Below, one piece after another: positions 48,541-58,761 of a stretch of 64,000 bases of DNA. A model generated the notes under the pieces. It searched no databases. It was not told the DNA's origin and saw only the letters and a program-made list of their open reading frames with translations. Origin of the DNA: Cornus controversa (Eukaryota; Streptophyta; Magnoliopsida; Cornales; Cornaceae). The stretch is taken from NCBI GenBank assembly GCA_026545225.1, contig CM048849.1:31196336-31260335 (forward strand), written 5' to 3'. The translations under genes and the position numbers were made by a program. The stretch's first letter is position 1, and the number at the start of each line of letters is the position of its first letter.

Positions 48541-50188
48541 GACGAGAAGGAAGTGGCCACATTTTTTTGGTTTGATATGTAGGATTGTCCACTATGTTCA
48601 TCCCTTTTTTTTTTTTTTGAATTCTTTTTGTTCATCCCTTCTTTTTCTTTTTTTGTTGTTGAATTTTCATTCTCTGTTTCTTATTTCTAGAAGAATTTCG
48701 CTAATGTGTATGCTTAATTACAATGTCAATATTGACTTTTATATTTTGTTTGATTCCATTAACTGTCAATTCATCTAGTTTTTCTTGTATCACCTAATGG
48801 TAACTTTTTGTTGACTCGAGTTCATGTAAACAAACTTAGCTTGAACTCAATTTTTAAATTCTTTTAATAAATGAGTCCATCTCGAAAAGTGTTTTACTTG
48901 GCTCAGGAAGACTCATGTAGGTTCATTTATGTTCAAAAACGTAAATTCCTCTAAGCTCGTTTTTATAAAATTGTATAAGCATGCTCAGTTTCTCATGAAA
49001 TTTATAAAGGATTATCTTATGAACTAATTGGAATAGATAATTAGTAATTTTATAAACAGGCTTAAACCCTAATTGAACTGAGCTTGAACAAGAACATGAT
49101 ATTGAGTTCATTTTATTTTATTAAATGATCCGATATTAGGTGATTAAATCATGACGAGACAAATGCGAGATTAAGTTTCTAAGTCGGCTCCGGTATGTTT
49201 ATTTGCAACTTTGAAAAAATTGTAAGTAAAAAGTTACGAAGAACTTTAAATAGGAAGTGTTTGGTATAGAATACAATTCAGTCATTTTTTAAAATGAACA
49301 TACACTTTTTTGAAGCTGTCAAGTTTGTGTCAGAAGGCACTTCAAATCCACTAATGAAGATGACTTTCGGATTATTTCATCATCTGTCTCTCATCCTCAC
49401 AAAGTCAGAGGTGAAAAGTGAGAACAGGCAGCGGAATTAATGTTTCATTTTGATGAATTTTCACAAAAAATAAAATGACCATATTGGTGTTGGTGCAAGT
49501 CTCGAAAGCAACTTTGTTGTCAGGATCTTGTTCGAGGCATGCCTCAAGCTGATCCTCATTAACAGATTCAGAGGTAAATAAGGTCTCAAAATTTGTGAAG
49601 TATAAAAGAAATTTAAGTTAGTGAGAGAAAATCAAAATTCCAAAAAAAAAAAGAGTACAAACAACAGTTACACGGTGTGAACGAATCATAACATATTAGA
49701 GTCAATTCCCAATCAAAAATAAAAGAGCATGCGCAATCTCTATCACAATTTTGTTTCCAAATATTTAGCATTTTCATATAAAAAATATGAACATTTTGAA
49801 TGTTCAAACATAAGATCAAATCTCCCTTAATATACATTTTTTCTCCTGATTATGTCAAATGTCAAGGTATTGTTTGAAAGAAAATAATATGAATATTATA
49901 CTGTTAAAATTTTTGTATCAAAATTTATTTAGAGTAATCCACACATCATTGGCTTTATATTGACCAAAATTTGACTAAAATAAGGCTTTTTCTTTGAAAA
50001 AACTGAAGTCTATACATATGGTAATGCCACGTGTAGGATTATGCATACGGTAAAGCCGTATGTAAAGTTGCATGATTTGGAAACTACTAAATGGTAAGTA
50101 CATCCTTACCATAAAAGTTTGCCAATGAAAATTGAACAAAATTTACTCTCATATACATGGGAGATACAACTTTTAATATTTTTGTGAA

Positions 50189-50360
50189 AGTTACTGCTAT
50201 TCAGGTAGAATTGTTAGGCAGAATTTGTAGGCAGAAATATTTATATTCATTAGATGTATATGGTAGACCCCATCGCATACACTTACCACATGCATCCAAT
50301 GGATATAAATGTTTCTGCCTACGAAATCTGCCTAAGAATTCTGTCTAAGTAGCATTATCC
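50189..50360. mobile_element. Mutator-like MITE, 172 bp, perfect 9-bp target duplication
   Basis: The left half (AGTTACTGCTATTCAGG, then TTAGGCAGAATTTGTAGGCA) and the inverse of the right half (GGATAATGCTACTTAGACAG, then TTAGGCAGATTTCGTAGGCA) pair over ~50 bp. It is flanked by TTTTGTGAA on both sides (50180-50188 and 50361-50369). The related site at about 32605 holds a single TTTTGTGAA with no insert, confirming the boundaries. Confidence 0.92.
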
Positions 50361-50694
50361 TTTTGTGAATAGTTTATCTTTTTATGCGATTGGACAAATA
50401 ACCATTTTAACTATCATCATTTGACAAATTAATACCATCTATTGTCACATTTTTGTTAAAAGGAGAACTCAAATATAGCCATGTGCAGAGGCGTACAAAG
50501 CTCTGTCTGTGTATCTATAAGATATTTCTTTTAACATAAAATGCGTGTTTTTCTTTCTTAAAACACACGATTTTATTAGATTGATACATTGTAAAAAGAA
50601 TCAATAAGATGATGATGTCTAATTAGTAGGCAAATTAGTAATTTGCCATGGAATATCCGTGAATGCTCATAATGGCTTTACTGCAAACTTTTTT

Positions 50695-51454
50695 GAAAAA
50701 ATTATACCTAAGTTTTACTTTTTTCTCCAAAAGACAACTAAGTCATTTAATTTTGTTTATAGGATCAATAAGTCCGACTTTTGAAACTATTTTACATTTA
50801 AGTTCTAAACCACTCAATAGTCAACATTCTACTTATACCCTTACAAAATTGGACTAAATTTTGCATTATAATTTGGTAAGTCAAAATTTTATATTTGAAT
50901 ATTTAAATATGTCAAAAAAATTTCTATTAACAGTTAGATTTTTTTTCATTAATATATTTTTTATTTTCAAAAAATTTGGTTCTTTTTTCAAAAGGATAAA
51001 ATTTTATTCAAATTGTTTCAATAAAAAGAAATTATAATATTTTATTAATTTTTAAATAAAATTTTTATTTTTGTATATGAAAAATTATTGTTCTAAAATC
51101 TACAAAAGATTTTTGGAATTAAATTTATTTAAATTATCAAAATAATTGGTCTTTTTTTAAAAAGAATAAAAGATTATTCAAATTATTTCAATAAAAATAA
51201 ATTATAATATTTTATTAATTTTTAATATTTGTATATGAAAATTTATTGTAGTAAAATCTACACAAAAATATTGGAATTGAATTTTAATTATATTAATTTT
51301 AAATCTAATTTGGTAAGGTATAAGTGAAAAGTTAAGTGGTTTAGAATTTAAATGATTTGTTTTTTCAAAAGTAAGACTTATTGGTCCTATAGAAAAATTT
51401 ATAGGACTTATTTGTCTTTTGCGTGGAAAAGTAGGGCTTCATTGTAGTTTTCTC
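50695..51454. mobile_element. Mutator-like fold-back element, 760 bp
   Basis: Long inverted arms: GAAAAAATTATACC at the left, GAGAAAACTACAATG inverted at the right. Internal blocks such as AAAAGACAA.TAAGTC and CAATAAGTC..ACTTTTGAAA are mirrored over at least 200 bp. The flanks AACTTTTTT and AATTTTTTT form a 9-bp duplication with one mismatch. The equivalent position near 32930 in the other copy lacks it. No ORF. Confidence 0.8.
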
Positions 51455-52235
51455 AATTTTTTTCTAGCCAAATTAGGTGATTTTGGTTACATCAAGAGGT
51501 TATTTGCGGAAGCGAGTTATTTCAACAGTGGCTTTGGTTTTTCTTTTTTTTATAGTGGCAAAAAGGCTCTATTTGCAAATCTTTTATAGTTGAGGGAGAT
51601 TTTTGTAGTACAGGAATTATTTGTAAAATATGTAATAGTTGAGGAGTGTTTTGCATTTTTCCTTATATACTCAATTGATTTTGTTTCAATCATTTTTTTT
51701 ATGGATGCATTTTCTTTTTTATTTTATTTATCTTTTAAAGGTGTGGTCAATTAATGCAAACCCGACATTCAAGTCGATCCAACTCTTACCTGAAACAAAT
51801 TTGAACTCACCCTTAATCTCAACCAAAGGTTTCTAATTGCACTTTAATTTGGAAGTTTGAAATTAAGGTTAAGTTAATTTGGATTTGAGTTTAATGCTTG
51901 AGAATTGGCCTTACTAAGGAGAAGATCACAATACACCATGTGTAAATATATCGGGTAAATTTGAACTTTGAGTATTATTCATGCACGATGAGACTCACCC
52001 TGCGTGTTGTACATGTACGGTGCTAGATTCATCGGGTGTATTTACACCATGTGTATTGTACTCCTTATTAAGGGTGCAAAACTAACTCGTGCCCACATGT
52101 TGACATGAGCTTAGGCCAAGCTTAACCCTATAAGATGATGAGTAAGGCCTAGGTATAGGGTCATCCCTTGGCTTGGCCTACAGCCTGCCCACCAAAACCT
52201 GTCACTAGCCGACATGTCCATCCCTTTAAAAAAGA

Positions 52236-53386
52236 GGTAAATTACTCTAACCTCCCTTGAAGTTTTCGTTTATTACTCATAGATTAAATTTGTCAAAATA
52301 TAATGGTCAATCCCCATGAAGTTTGTTTGACTTATCTCTCACCTCAATCCCTTGCTCTGATCTCTCTGTTAGGGCTGTTAAAATCAATTCAAACAAAACA
52401 TACTATGCCCAAACTACCCTCATCTTCCTTCCACTTACGCACAAACAAATTCAAAACCCTAAAAAATCAACAACACAACAATCATCATATATTGAACCCC
52501 CTCTCTCTCTCTCAAATTTCAGGATCATAAAACATAAACAATCATAATAAATTGAACCCCCTTTCTCTCTCTTTAAAATTTTAAGATCATAAAACACAAA
52601 ACGGACAACAATCAAACATAAAACAATAATCTCCCTCCCTTTATCTCTCTTTATACATACATAATATATGCATATATATGATATTTATATACATGTGTTT
52701 ATAATTCTCTAACTCAATTTCTCTCTCTTCTTTCAGATCCGTATCAAACCCTAAAGCATCTTCATCGCCCTCAACCAGCATCTATGAAACAACCCTCGAC
52801 GGCCTCGTTAATGTGAACTTACACTACACCATCGTTGTTTCATCAGCTCATCTCTCACCACATCGATTCAGCTTCCGTGAGGCAATGATCGGAGAACTCT
52901 TGCGTGAGCTTTTCGAACTCATCAATTTGGAGGCTGACGAGGTGGAAGACATTGTTGTTTGAGGGACTGTAAGAAACTGATTGGTTGGGTGGTGGTGGTA
53001 GGGTGAATAAAAGGTGGGTTGGAGAGAGAGTGAGGCAGTGATGGCCTCTTGCATCTGGAGGTGGAAGGTAGAACAGAACTGGAGGTAGGACTCGACAGCT
53101 TGCGCCGCCAGTAGCTCGCGGTGTTGCTGGGCAAAATTAGTGTAGCTAGAGTTGTTTGGATCGTTCGTTGTTTAAGTCAGCTAAGGTGTTCATTTTTGTA
53201 GTGACATAATGGAATTAGGGCAAGTAGAGAAGGCGTATTTTTAAGGGCATTAAAGTAAAAACACAACAACTGTTAAGTTATTTAACAGAAGTTAGTCTGA
53301 CGAGGGGTGTTTGAGAAAGTTTGCAAAAAATTTAATCCATGGGTAATAAAAGGAAACCTCAAGGGAGGTTAAAAAAATTATATATA
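52236..53386. mobile_element. large TIR element carrying non-transposon sequence (possible Pack-type)
   Basis: Ends pair over about 65 bp: TAACCTCCCTTGAAGTTTTC... with TTTATTAC.CAT.GATTAAATTT at 52247-52300, inverse at 53325-53380. The interior is unusually GC-rich for this window. At 52735-52960 it is open on the plus strand with SKASSSPSTSIYETTLDGLV, which reminds me of the start of a plant gene family (MEE60-like). At 53135-52850 it is open on the minus strand. No transposase. No clear target duplication. Gene capture is an inference from composition and this weak resemblance. Confidence 0.5.
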
Positions 53387-53418
53387 ACTTTGAGTCAGCA
53401 TATTCGTTGCAAAATTGG

Positions 53419-53460
<42 letters not shown>

Positions 53461-53480
53461 TACACACACACACACACACT
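53419..53480. repeat. (CT)n(CA)n compound microsatellite
   Basis: About ten CT units followed by about twenty CA units with one interruption. Confidence 0.95.
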
Positions 53481-54292
53481 CATACACAGTCTCACAACTT
53501 CGTTAAGGGAAAAAATAAATCATGCTTTCCCATTTTGCCAGTCATATTATTTTTGGCCTCAGTATAGGAGAATCATAAATCAAAGTATTGTTTCATCCTT
53601 CCTTATCTCTTTTAAGATCAAATTATTTTAAGGCTTAATATATTTACTCAACTCAACAAATCTTTTTCTCAACAAAATAAATAGCAATCCGTACTTAAAT
53701 TATAAATTGTGGAACAGAAATTTGTATACTTAAAGGTTTATGAGGAATGGTAGCTCTCATAACATTACATAAACTATAGCTACAATGGAAGAATACAAAG
53801 AGGACAATAAAGATTCCAGATCTATCTATTTTCTTCCAATTGGTTGTTTTAGCCCTGTCGTTATACAATAAGGCAAGTTTAAATTTTTCATACACTAGGT
53901 TTGTCAGGCCTCGATTTTTGAGTCTCGAGAACCGAGGTGTAAACTCTGAGAGATCACTCACAATATAATCATCATTATCCATATAATCCTAATTTTTTAT
54001 TATTTTCAAGAAAATTAAACATCTCCAATTTAAATAAATTAGATCCTGAATATCCATCTCATATATATATATGTCAAATGTACAACTAGGAGAAACTACT
54101 CAACATAAAACGTCTACATTTAATCCAAATGTAAACATCTTTCCAATATCCCTAACTGACTCCATGTCATTAGCAATACCTGCAAAACCTAGAAGGGTGT
54201 GAACTCAAAAGCTCAACAAGGTATGTCAAACCATACAATCACTGCTGTAGCAGGTTGATTCTCATATATTCTCAAAAATATACACATTTAAG

Positions 54293-54861
54293 TGTAATAA
54301 CCATTGTGGACGAGTGTGAGTGGGCGGGTGCGAAGACAGACACTGGGCTGAGCTACCACACTGACAAGGTACAGGGTGCTCAACCCTCATCGCTTGGGTG
54401 TAGAAAAGGGGATGTGCTTATATGTAGTACGTTCTTTTCAAATGGTATGAGGCCTTTTGTGGTAAAATCCAAGAACAAAACCATGCAGGCTCAGGCCCAA
54501 AGCGGACAATATCATACCATGTATTAGAGCGGGGTATTACAGTTGGTATCAGAGCCTGAACCCAGTTGGAAGTGTGTCGACGAGGACGTCAAGTCTCGTA
54601 AGGGGGTGGATTGTAGTAACCCTTGTGGATGGGTGTGAGTGGGTGGGTGCGAATACAGACACTGGGCTGAGCTACCACACTAACAGGGTACAGGGTGCTC
54701 AATCCCACATCGCTTGGGTGTGGAAAAGGGGATGTGCTTATATGTAGTATGTTCTCTTCAAATGGTATGAGGCCTTTTGGGGTAAAACCCAAGAGCAAAA
54801 CCGTGCAGGCAAAGGCCCAAAGCGAACAATATCATACCATGTGTTGGAGTGGGGTATTACA
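54293..54861 (+). mobile_element. complete TRIM retrotransposon, 569 bp
   Basis: Left LTR 54293-54541, primer-binding site TGGTATCAGAGC (54544-54555), a ~45-bp interior, a purine tract (about 54600-54610), right LTR 54612-54861. Both LTRs start TGTA and end TATTACA. Flanks are TTAAG and TTAAA, a 5-bp target duplication with one change. It has no coding capacity by nature and looks structurally whole. About 23 differences over 249 bp between the LTRs (~9%) suggest an age of several million years. It sits in the minus-strand Tekay-type LTR. Confidence 0.9.
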
Positions 54862-55368
54862 TTAAATATATCACAATATTTAAAATCATGCTCTTTGTAA
54901 CATACATGAACCAACAATGCATATGGCAATTCTAGCATATATGAACATATGAATCTACTACCTATGATTTTTTAAAATCATTTTTAACATGCTCAAAAGT
55001 AATAAAAATCCAACATAAATATGTATATAGAACATATATGTCAAAGCATTTACATAAACAATGTAAATCATATACAACATCGCCTACTCAATAAGTGACA
55101 AGGCTCAAATGTAATGTAGATGCATTTAAATAGTATAACATGCTTAATAGATAAACACATAAGTGTAAAGATATGAATCTCTCTCGGATCTTATTCGATA
55201 CCCCACATGATTTGGACCACTCTAACAAATCATGCAACCTAGGACGCATCCTGTAACTAGTGCATGATTTGGACGTACTCCGACAGTGTCATACTTCATA
55301 GTCAATGTTTTGATTTATCTTGTGGTGATTGGAAATACTCTGACAGTCACCAAATGTGGATATAGTGC

Positions 55369-55699
55369 CACTTACGTAACATGGATGGACACCGTTCCGA
55401 CAGCGCATGAAAATTAACATGGGTGGACATCATTTCGACAGTCCATATATGATTGATTTTCCTCGTTACCCATAATTTCCACTTACATAGCATGATGACA
55501 CTATTCCAATAACCCATAAAGGTTAACATGGGTGGACATCATTTCGATAGTCCATGCACGATATATCTTTCCCGTTACTCACAAATTTCACTTACGTAGC
55601 ATGGATGGACACCGTTTCGATAGCCCATGAAGGTTAACATTGGTGGATATCATTTCGATAGTCCATGTATGATAGATCTTCCGTGTTACTCTTAATTTC
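55369..55699. repeat. 110-bp minisatellite, three copies
   Basis: Three direct copies start with CACTTACRTARCATG at about 55369, 55479 and 55589, each containing GGTGGACATCATTTCGAYAG and a Y-rich tail. Partial older copies precede (about 55190-55340). Located in the minus-strand Tekay-type LTR. Confidence 0.85.
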
Positions 55700-56519
55700 T
55701 TCCAATATGATTTAGAACATATAATGTCTAGCATTTCATTTCATTCTTAATCTAATGCACAGGCTAGATTTAAAAGTAAATAGCATGTATTCCCCTCTAC
55801 ATCAACCCACATATAATCACGTATATGTCATTTTCCTCCCATGTATGCAATGTGGATGTATACATACTTAGCATATTATTTTCGTGCATTAACTCATGCT
55901 CATTAATACTAAAAAGAAGTATTTAGCATGCTTCTCATCACATTCCAACACGTATAGTACATACATGTTCAAAACTCATATAATGTTTCACATATGCCAA
56001 CAATCTCAACTTAGCTCATTTTTATTATGTTATAACCAATGCATACATTCAATATATATAAAGCTAGCATGCATTTCATAACCACATTTCTACATATAAA
56101 CACGTACATGTCACATCCTACTTATAATCACATATACACATATATTAGCATAGATATAGTCATGCTATCACTCAATGCATGCATTCACTACAAGCAACTA
56201 TCAGGCATTCAAATCACAATATATAATCACATATATATTCTACCATATATGTAATAAGAACATATATAACACTTAGCATATCATAATTATGATTTTCAAA
56301 TGCTCATTAATGCTATACTTATATTTAGTATGTATCTCCACTACCGCATCCATATATAATCAAATATATATTCCAAACCACGCATAAAAACCACAGATGC
56401 ATAGAAAACAACATTTGGCTAAACATATATTATATAACATACTTTTAACATAGTTTCAATGTGTACATATGCATATAACAATGCAAGCAAACATTAAATC
56501 ATCATGCTTTCATTTTCAA

Positions 56520-56558
<39 letters not shown>

Positions 56559-56970
56559 GATACATACCATATATGATTAAATTAAGAAACTTATGTAAAT
56601 TAATCGACGTAATTAAAATATATACGTAGGAGATAGAGGCAAGAATCAACCTTGCCTTAGGTCTAGCTTGTAATGAGTCCGCGTCCGTAAAACGGCCTAT
56701 ATCCGATACTGGTCCACTCCCATGTCATAGCCCACACGAACAATCCACTAACCCATTTTCCATCTGACCCATTTTCCATGTCTAAGTGATTGGTCTTTAA
56801 TTCCCATTTGGACCCTGAAATTTAATGAGTCCAACTTATAACCCGATTTAATTTAATTGAAAACCAAACCCAATCATAATCCAAGGGGCAGCCCATTTCA
56901 AGCAATACAATAGCCTAAAGTCAATTGCTACCCAATGTCACCTTAGCCCAATTCCAAAATCAATTGCACC

Positions 56971-57903
56971 CAGTGACGGACCCAGAAATTTATGTAAGGG
57001 GGGATGACCTTTAAAAATAAGATAAAAAAATTCAAATCATCATAATAAACAAAAAAATAGTAACTTTCATTGATAATTTCATTGAGTATATTTATGTCAC
57101 TGTAATATGCAAAATAACAATAGTCATCAAAAATTCTATTAAGTACATTTACAATTGTCCTCGATGACTTTTCATATTTTGAAAACGTTGTATGATAGTT
57201 TCATTATCTACACCCTTAGATATGTCTTTTTCAATATATACTAACAAACTATCACTCATTCATTCATCTCCTATCTTATTGCGTAATCGATTCTTTACAA
57301 TATTCATAGCAGAAAATGCCCTCTCTATGGTAGCGGTTGTAACTGGTAAGATCAATGCTAATGTCACAAGCAAATAAACTAGGGAGTGCACCTTGTTTAT
57401 TTCAGTTTCAACCATTTTCTTTGCAAGATCACCAATCCTTTTTAATCCTTCAAACTCGCTACTAGAGCACACATCCACAATATAATTCTCAAGTTGATCA
57501 CCAAGTTTCACAAGAGCTACTAGAGAAAATTCTTTTGGATAAAATTGAGCAAGTCAGATTAGTTTTTGCTTCTCAAAAGCAGAAATTGAATTATCCGGAG
57601 ACAAGCATGCCACACAAAGAAACAACTCAGTATTCGCTTCAGTAAAACGACTATTTAGCTATGGTGATTTCAGATCTTTAACAATATTTTAGAAGATTGT
57701 CAACAGGTGGAATGATTTCAATTTAGTGTAACCAGTGAGGATTTTGAATTGACTTTGTGACATTAACAGAGTAGATTTATTCTTGGCATACATCTTTAAA
57801 CAATATTTTCTTGTATATTTAGGTTAGCTAATTAAAATTATTGTTTCCAAGATTTTGGGGGTCAAATACACAATATTCAGTATTTATTTGAATATAGATT
57901 TTT

Positions 57904-57939
<36 letters not shown>

Positions 57940-58418
57940 AAAATTAATTTAACTATAAGATGTGAGCAAAAGTAGATCTATGGTGTTTTCATCAAAATTC
58001 CTCATAAATAGATATACAAAATCAAATATAGAAACCCTAAGTTAGATCTACAAAATCAAATGCTACAAATCCTAGAGTCTAGAGACACAACTTGAAGAAA
58101 ATTTTCAATTGGTGCTATTGCCTGTTGAATCTAGCAATATTAGAAGATTTTATTGAAGCTGACTCTTTGTTGTAGTCTGTAGATGTGGACCATGTGGTCC
58201 TGCCGACGATTGTGTGGCGATGCGAGAGAAAGTGGGAAAGAGAGAGTTTGTGCTGCGAGAGACAGAGTTTAGAAATTAAAGGGTCATAGTGTTGTTTTAA
58301 TTTTTTTTTAGGGGGGGCCATTTATGATTTTTTATTAAAATATACATATATACTACTAAAGAAAAGAAAGTCAGTGGGGGCATCCGCCCCCACTCGCCCC
58401 TACATAAGTTCGTGCCTG
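56971..58418 (-). mobile_element. hAT transposon I, 1448-bp deletion derivative
   Basis: The 3' terminal repeat CAGTGACGGACCCAG is at 56971 and the 5' terminal repeat (inverse of ...GTGCCTG, i.e. CAGGCACGAACTTATG) ends at 58418. It keeps the transposase C-terminus (57660-57190) joined to the 5' leader (57661-58418). Relative to copy II about 2.74 kb is missing, with a 2-bp CT overlap at the join. This Ds-like structure is typical of abortive gap repair. The C-terminal exon is in the normal orientation here, reading through ACAATATT at 57298-57305. Left flank is ATTGCACC. Confidence 0.88.
57190..57660 (-). pseudogene. transposase C-terminus of hAT I
   Basis: Contains the hAT dimerisation block LVYLLVTLALILPVTTATIE followed by RAFSAMNIVKNRLRNKIGDE; the catalytic Glu is in TIERAFS. 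A stop follows GDE where copies II and III have Trp. N-terminal two-thirds missing. Confidence 0.85.
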
Positions 58419-58761
58419 AATATTGTAAAGAATCGATTATGCAACAAGATGGGAGATGAATGGATGAGTGATAGTTTGTTAGTGTATATTGAAAAAGACA
58501 TATCTAAGGGTGTAGATAATGAAGCTATCATACAACGTTTTCAAAATAGGAAAAGTCGACGAGGACAATTGTAAATGTACTTAATAGAATTTTTGATGAG
58601 TATTATTATTTTGTGTATTATAGTGACATAAATGTACTCAATGAAATTATTAATGAAAGTTACTATTTTTTTTGTTTATTACGATGATTTGAATTTTTTT
58701 GTCTTATTTTTAAAGGCCGCCCCCCCTTACATAAATTTCTGGGTCCGTCATTGACAATATT
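58419..58761 (+). other. inverted terminal segment of hAT II with 8-bp inverted target copies
   Basis: AATATTGT (58419-58426) stands next to the outer end of copy I, and its inverse ACAATATT (58754-58761) next to the 3' terminal repeat of copy II. Between them, on the plus strand, lie the transposase C-terminus (NIVKNRLCNKMGDEW..., stop at about 58574), the 3' UTR and the 3' TIR. In the uninverted copy I the single site ACAATATT is at 57298. The geometry is that of reversed-ends transposition into the element's own coding region. Confidence 0.85.

Larger units (their letters stand above)
48313..53895 (+). repeat. third copy of the gene-3'-end segment (dispersed duplication)
   Basis: Begins with TCATTGTCTTCC, equal to 25009 in the unknown-function gene, and follows that gene's end, its 3' flank and then 32374-33525. 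It lacks the TRIM-like/hAT insertion: TTATG is joined directly to TCAAATGTCAAGG at about 49855. It therefore shows the state before that insertion. It has gained its own insertions (50189, 50695, 52236, and a ~100-bp piece near 50005-50108). Same orientation as the source; divergence around a tenth by eye. Confidence 0.85.
53896..56970 (-). repeat. Tekay-type LTR on the minus strand, interrupted by a TRIM and bordered by hAT copies
   Basis: Read on the minus strand its end is CTCAAAAATCGAGGCCTGACA, preceded upstream by the GAGCTTTTGAGTTCACACCC...CAGGTATTG tract typical of Tekay LTRs. It is inserted directly after CACTAGGTTT, the point where the match to 33525 stops, which fixes one boundary. 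The other boundary is hidden by the hAT array at 56971. Fossil, no coding part in the window. Confidence 0.5.

Noticed and set aside
49613-49837. 74-aa minus-strand frame
   Set aside because: Falls in non-coding flank of the duplicated gene fragment; the paralogous stretches near 26.5 and 29.8 kb do not keep it open.
50005-50108. Inserted ~100-bp piece relative to 32520 as a separate MITE
   Set aside because: It is an insertion or a deletion in the other copy, but its ends (ATGGTAATG..., ...CTTACCAT) do not form a convincing terminal repeat and no target duplication is visible.
54543-54560. TGGTATCAGAGC words (also 26996, 30278, 38571) as possible tRNA genes
   Set aside because: They are only the 12-13 nt complementary to the initiator tRNA 3' end, next to LTR ends; no cloverleaf surrounds them.
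54255-54798. Open frames of 69-90 aa around the TRIM
   Set aside because: They cover LTR and primer-site sequence on both strands; TRIM elements are non-coding.
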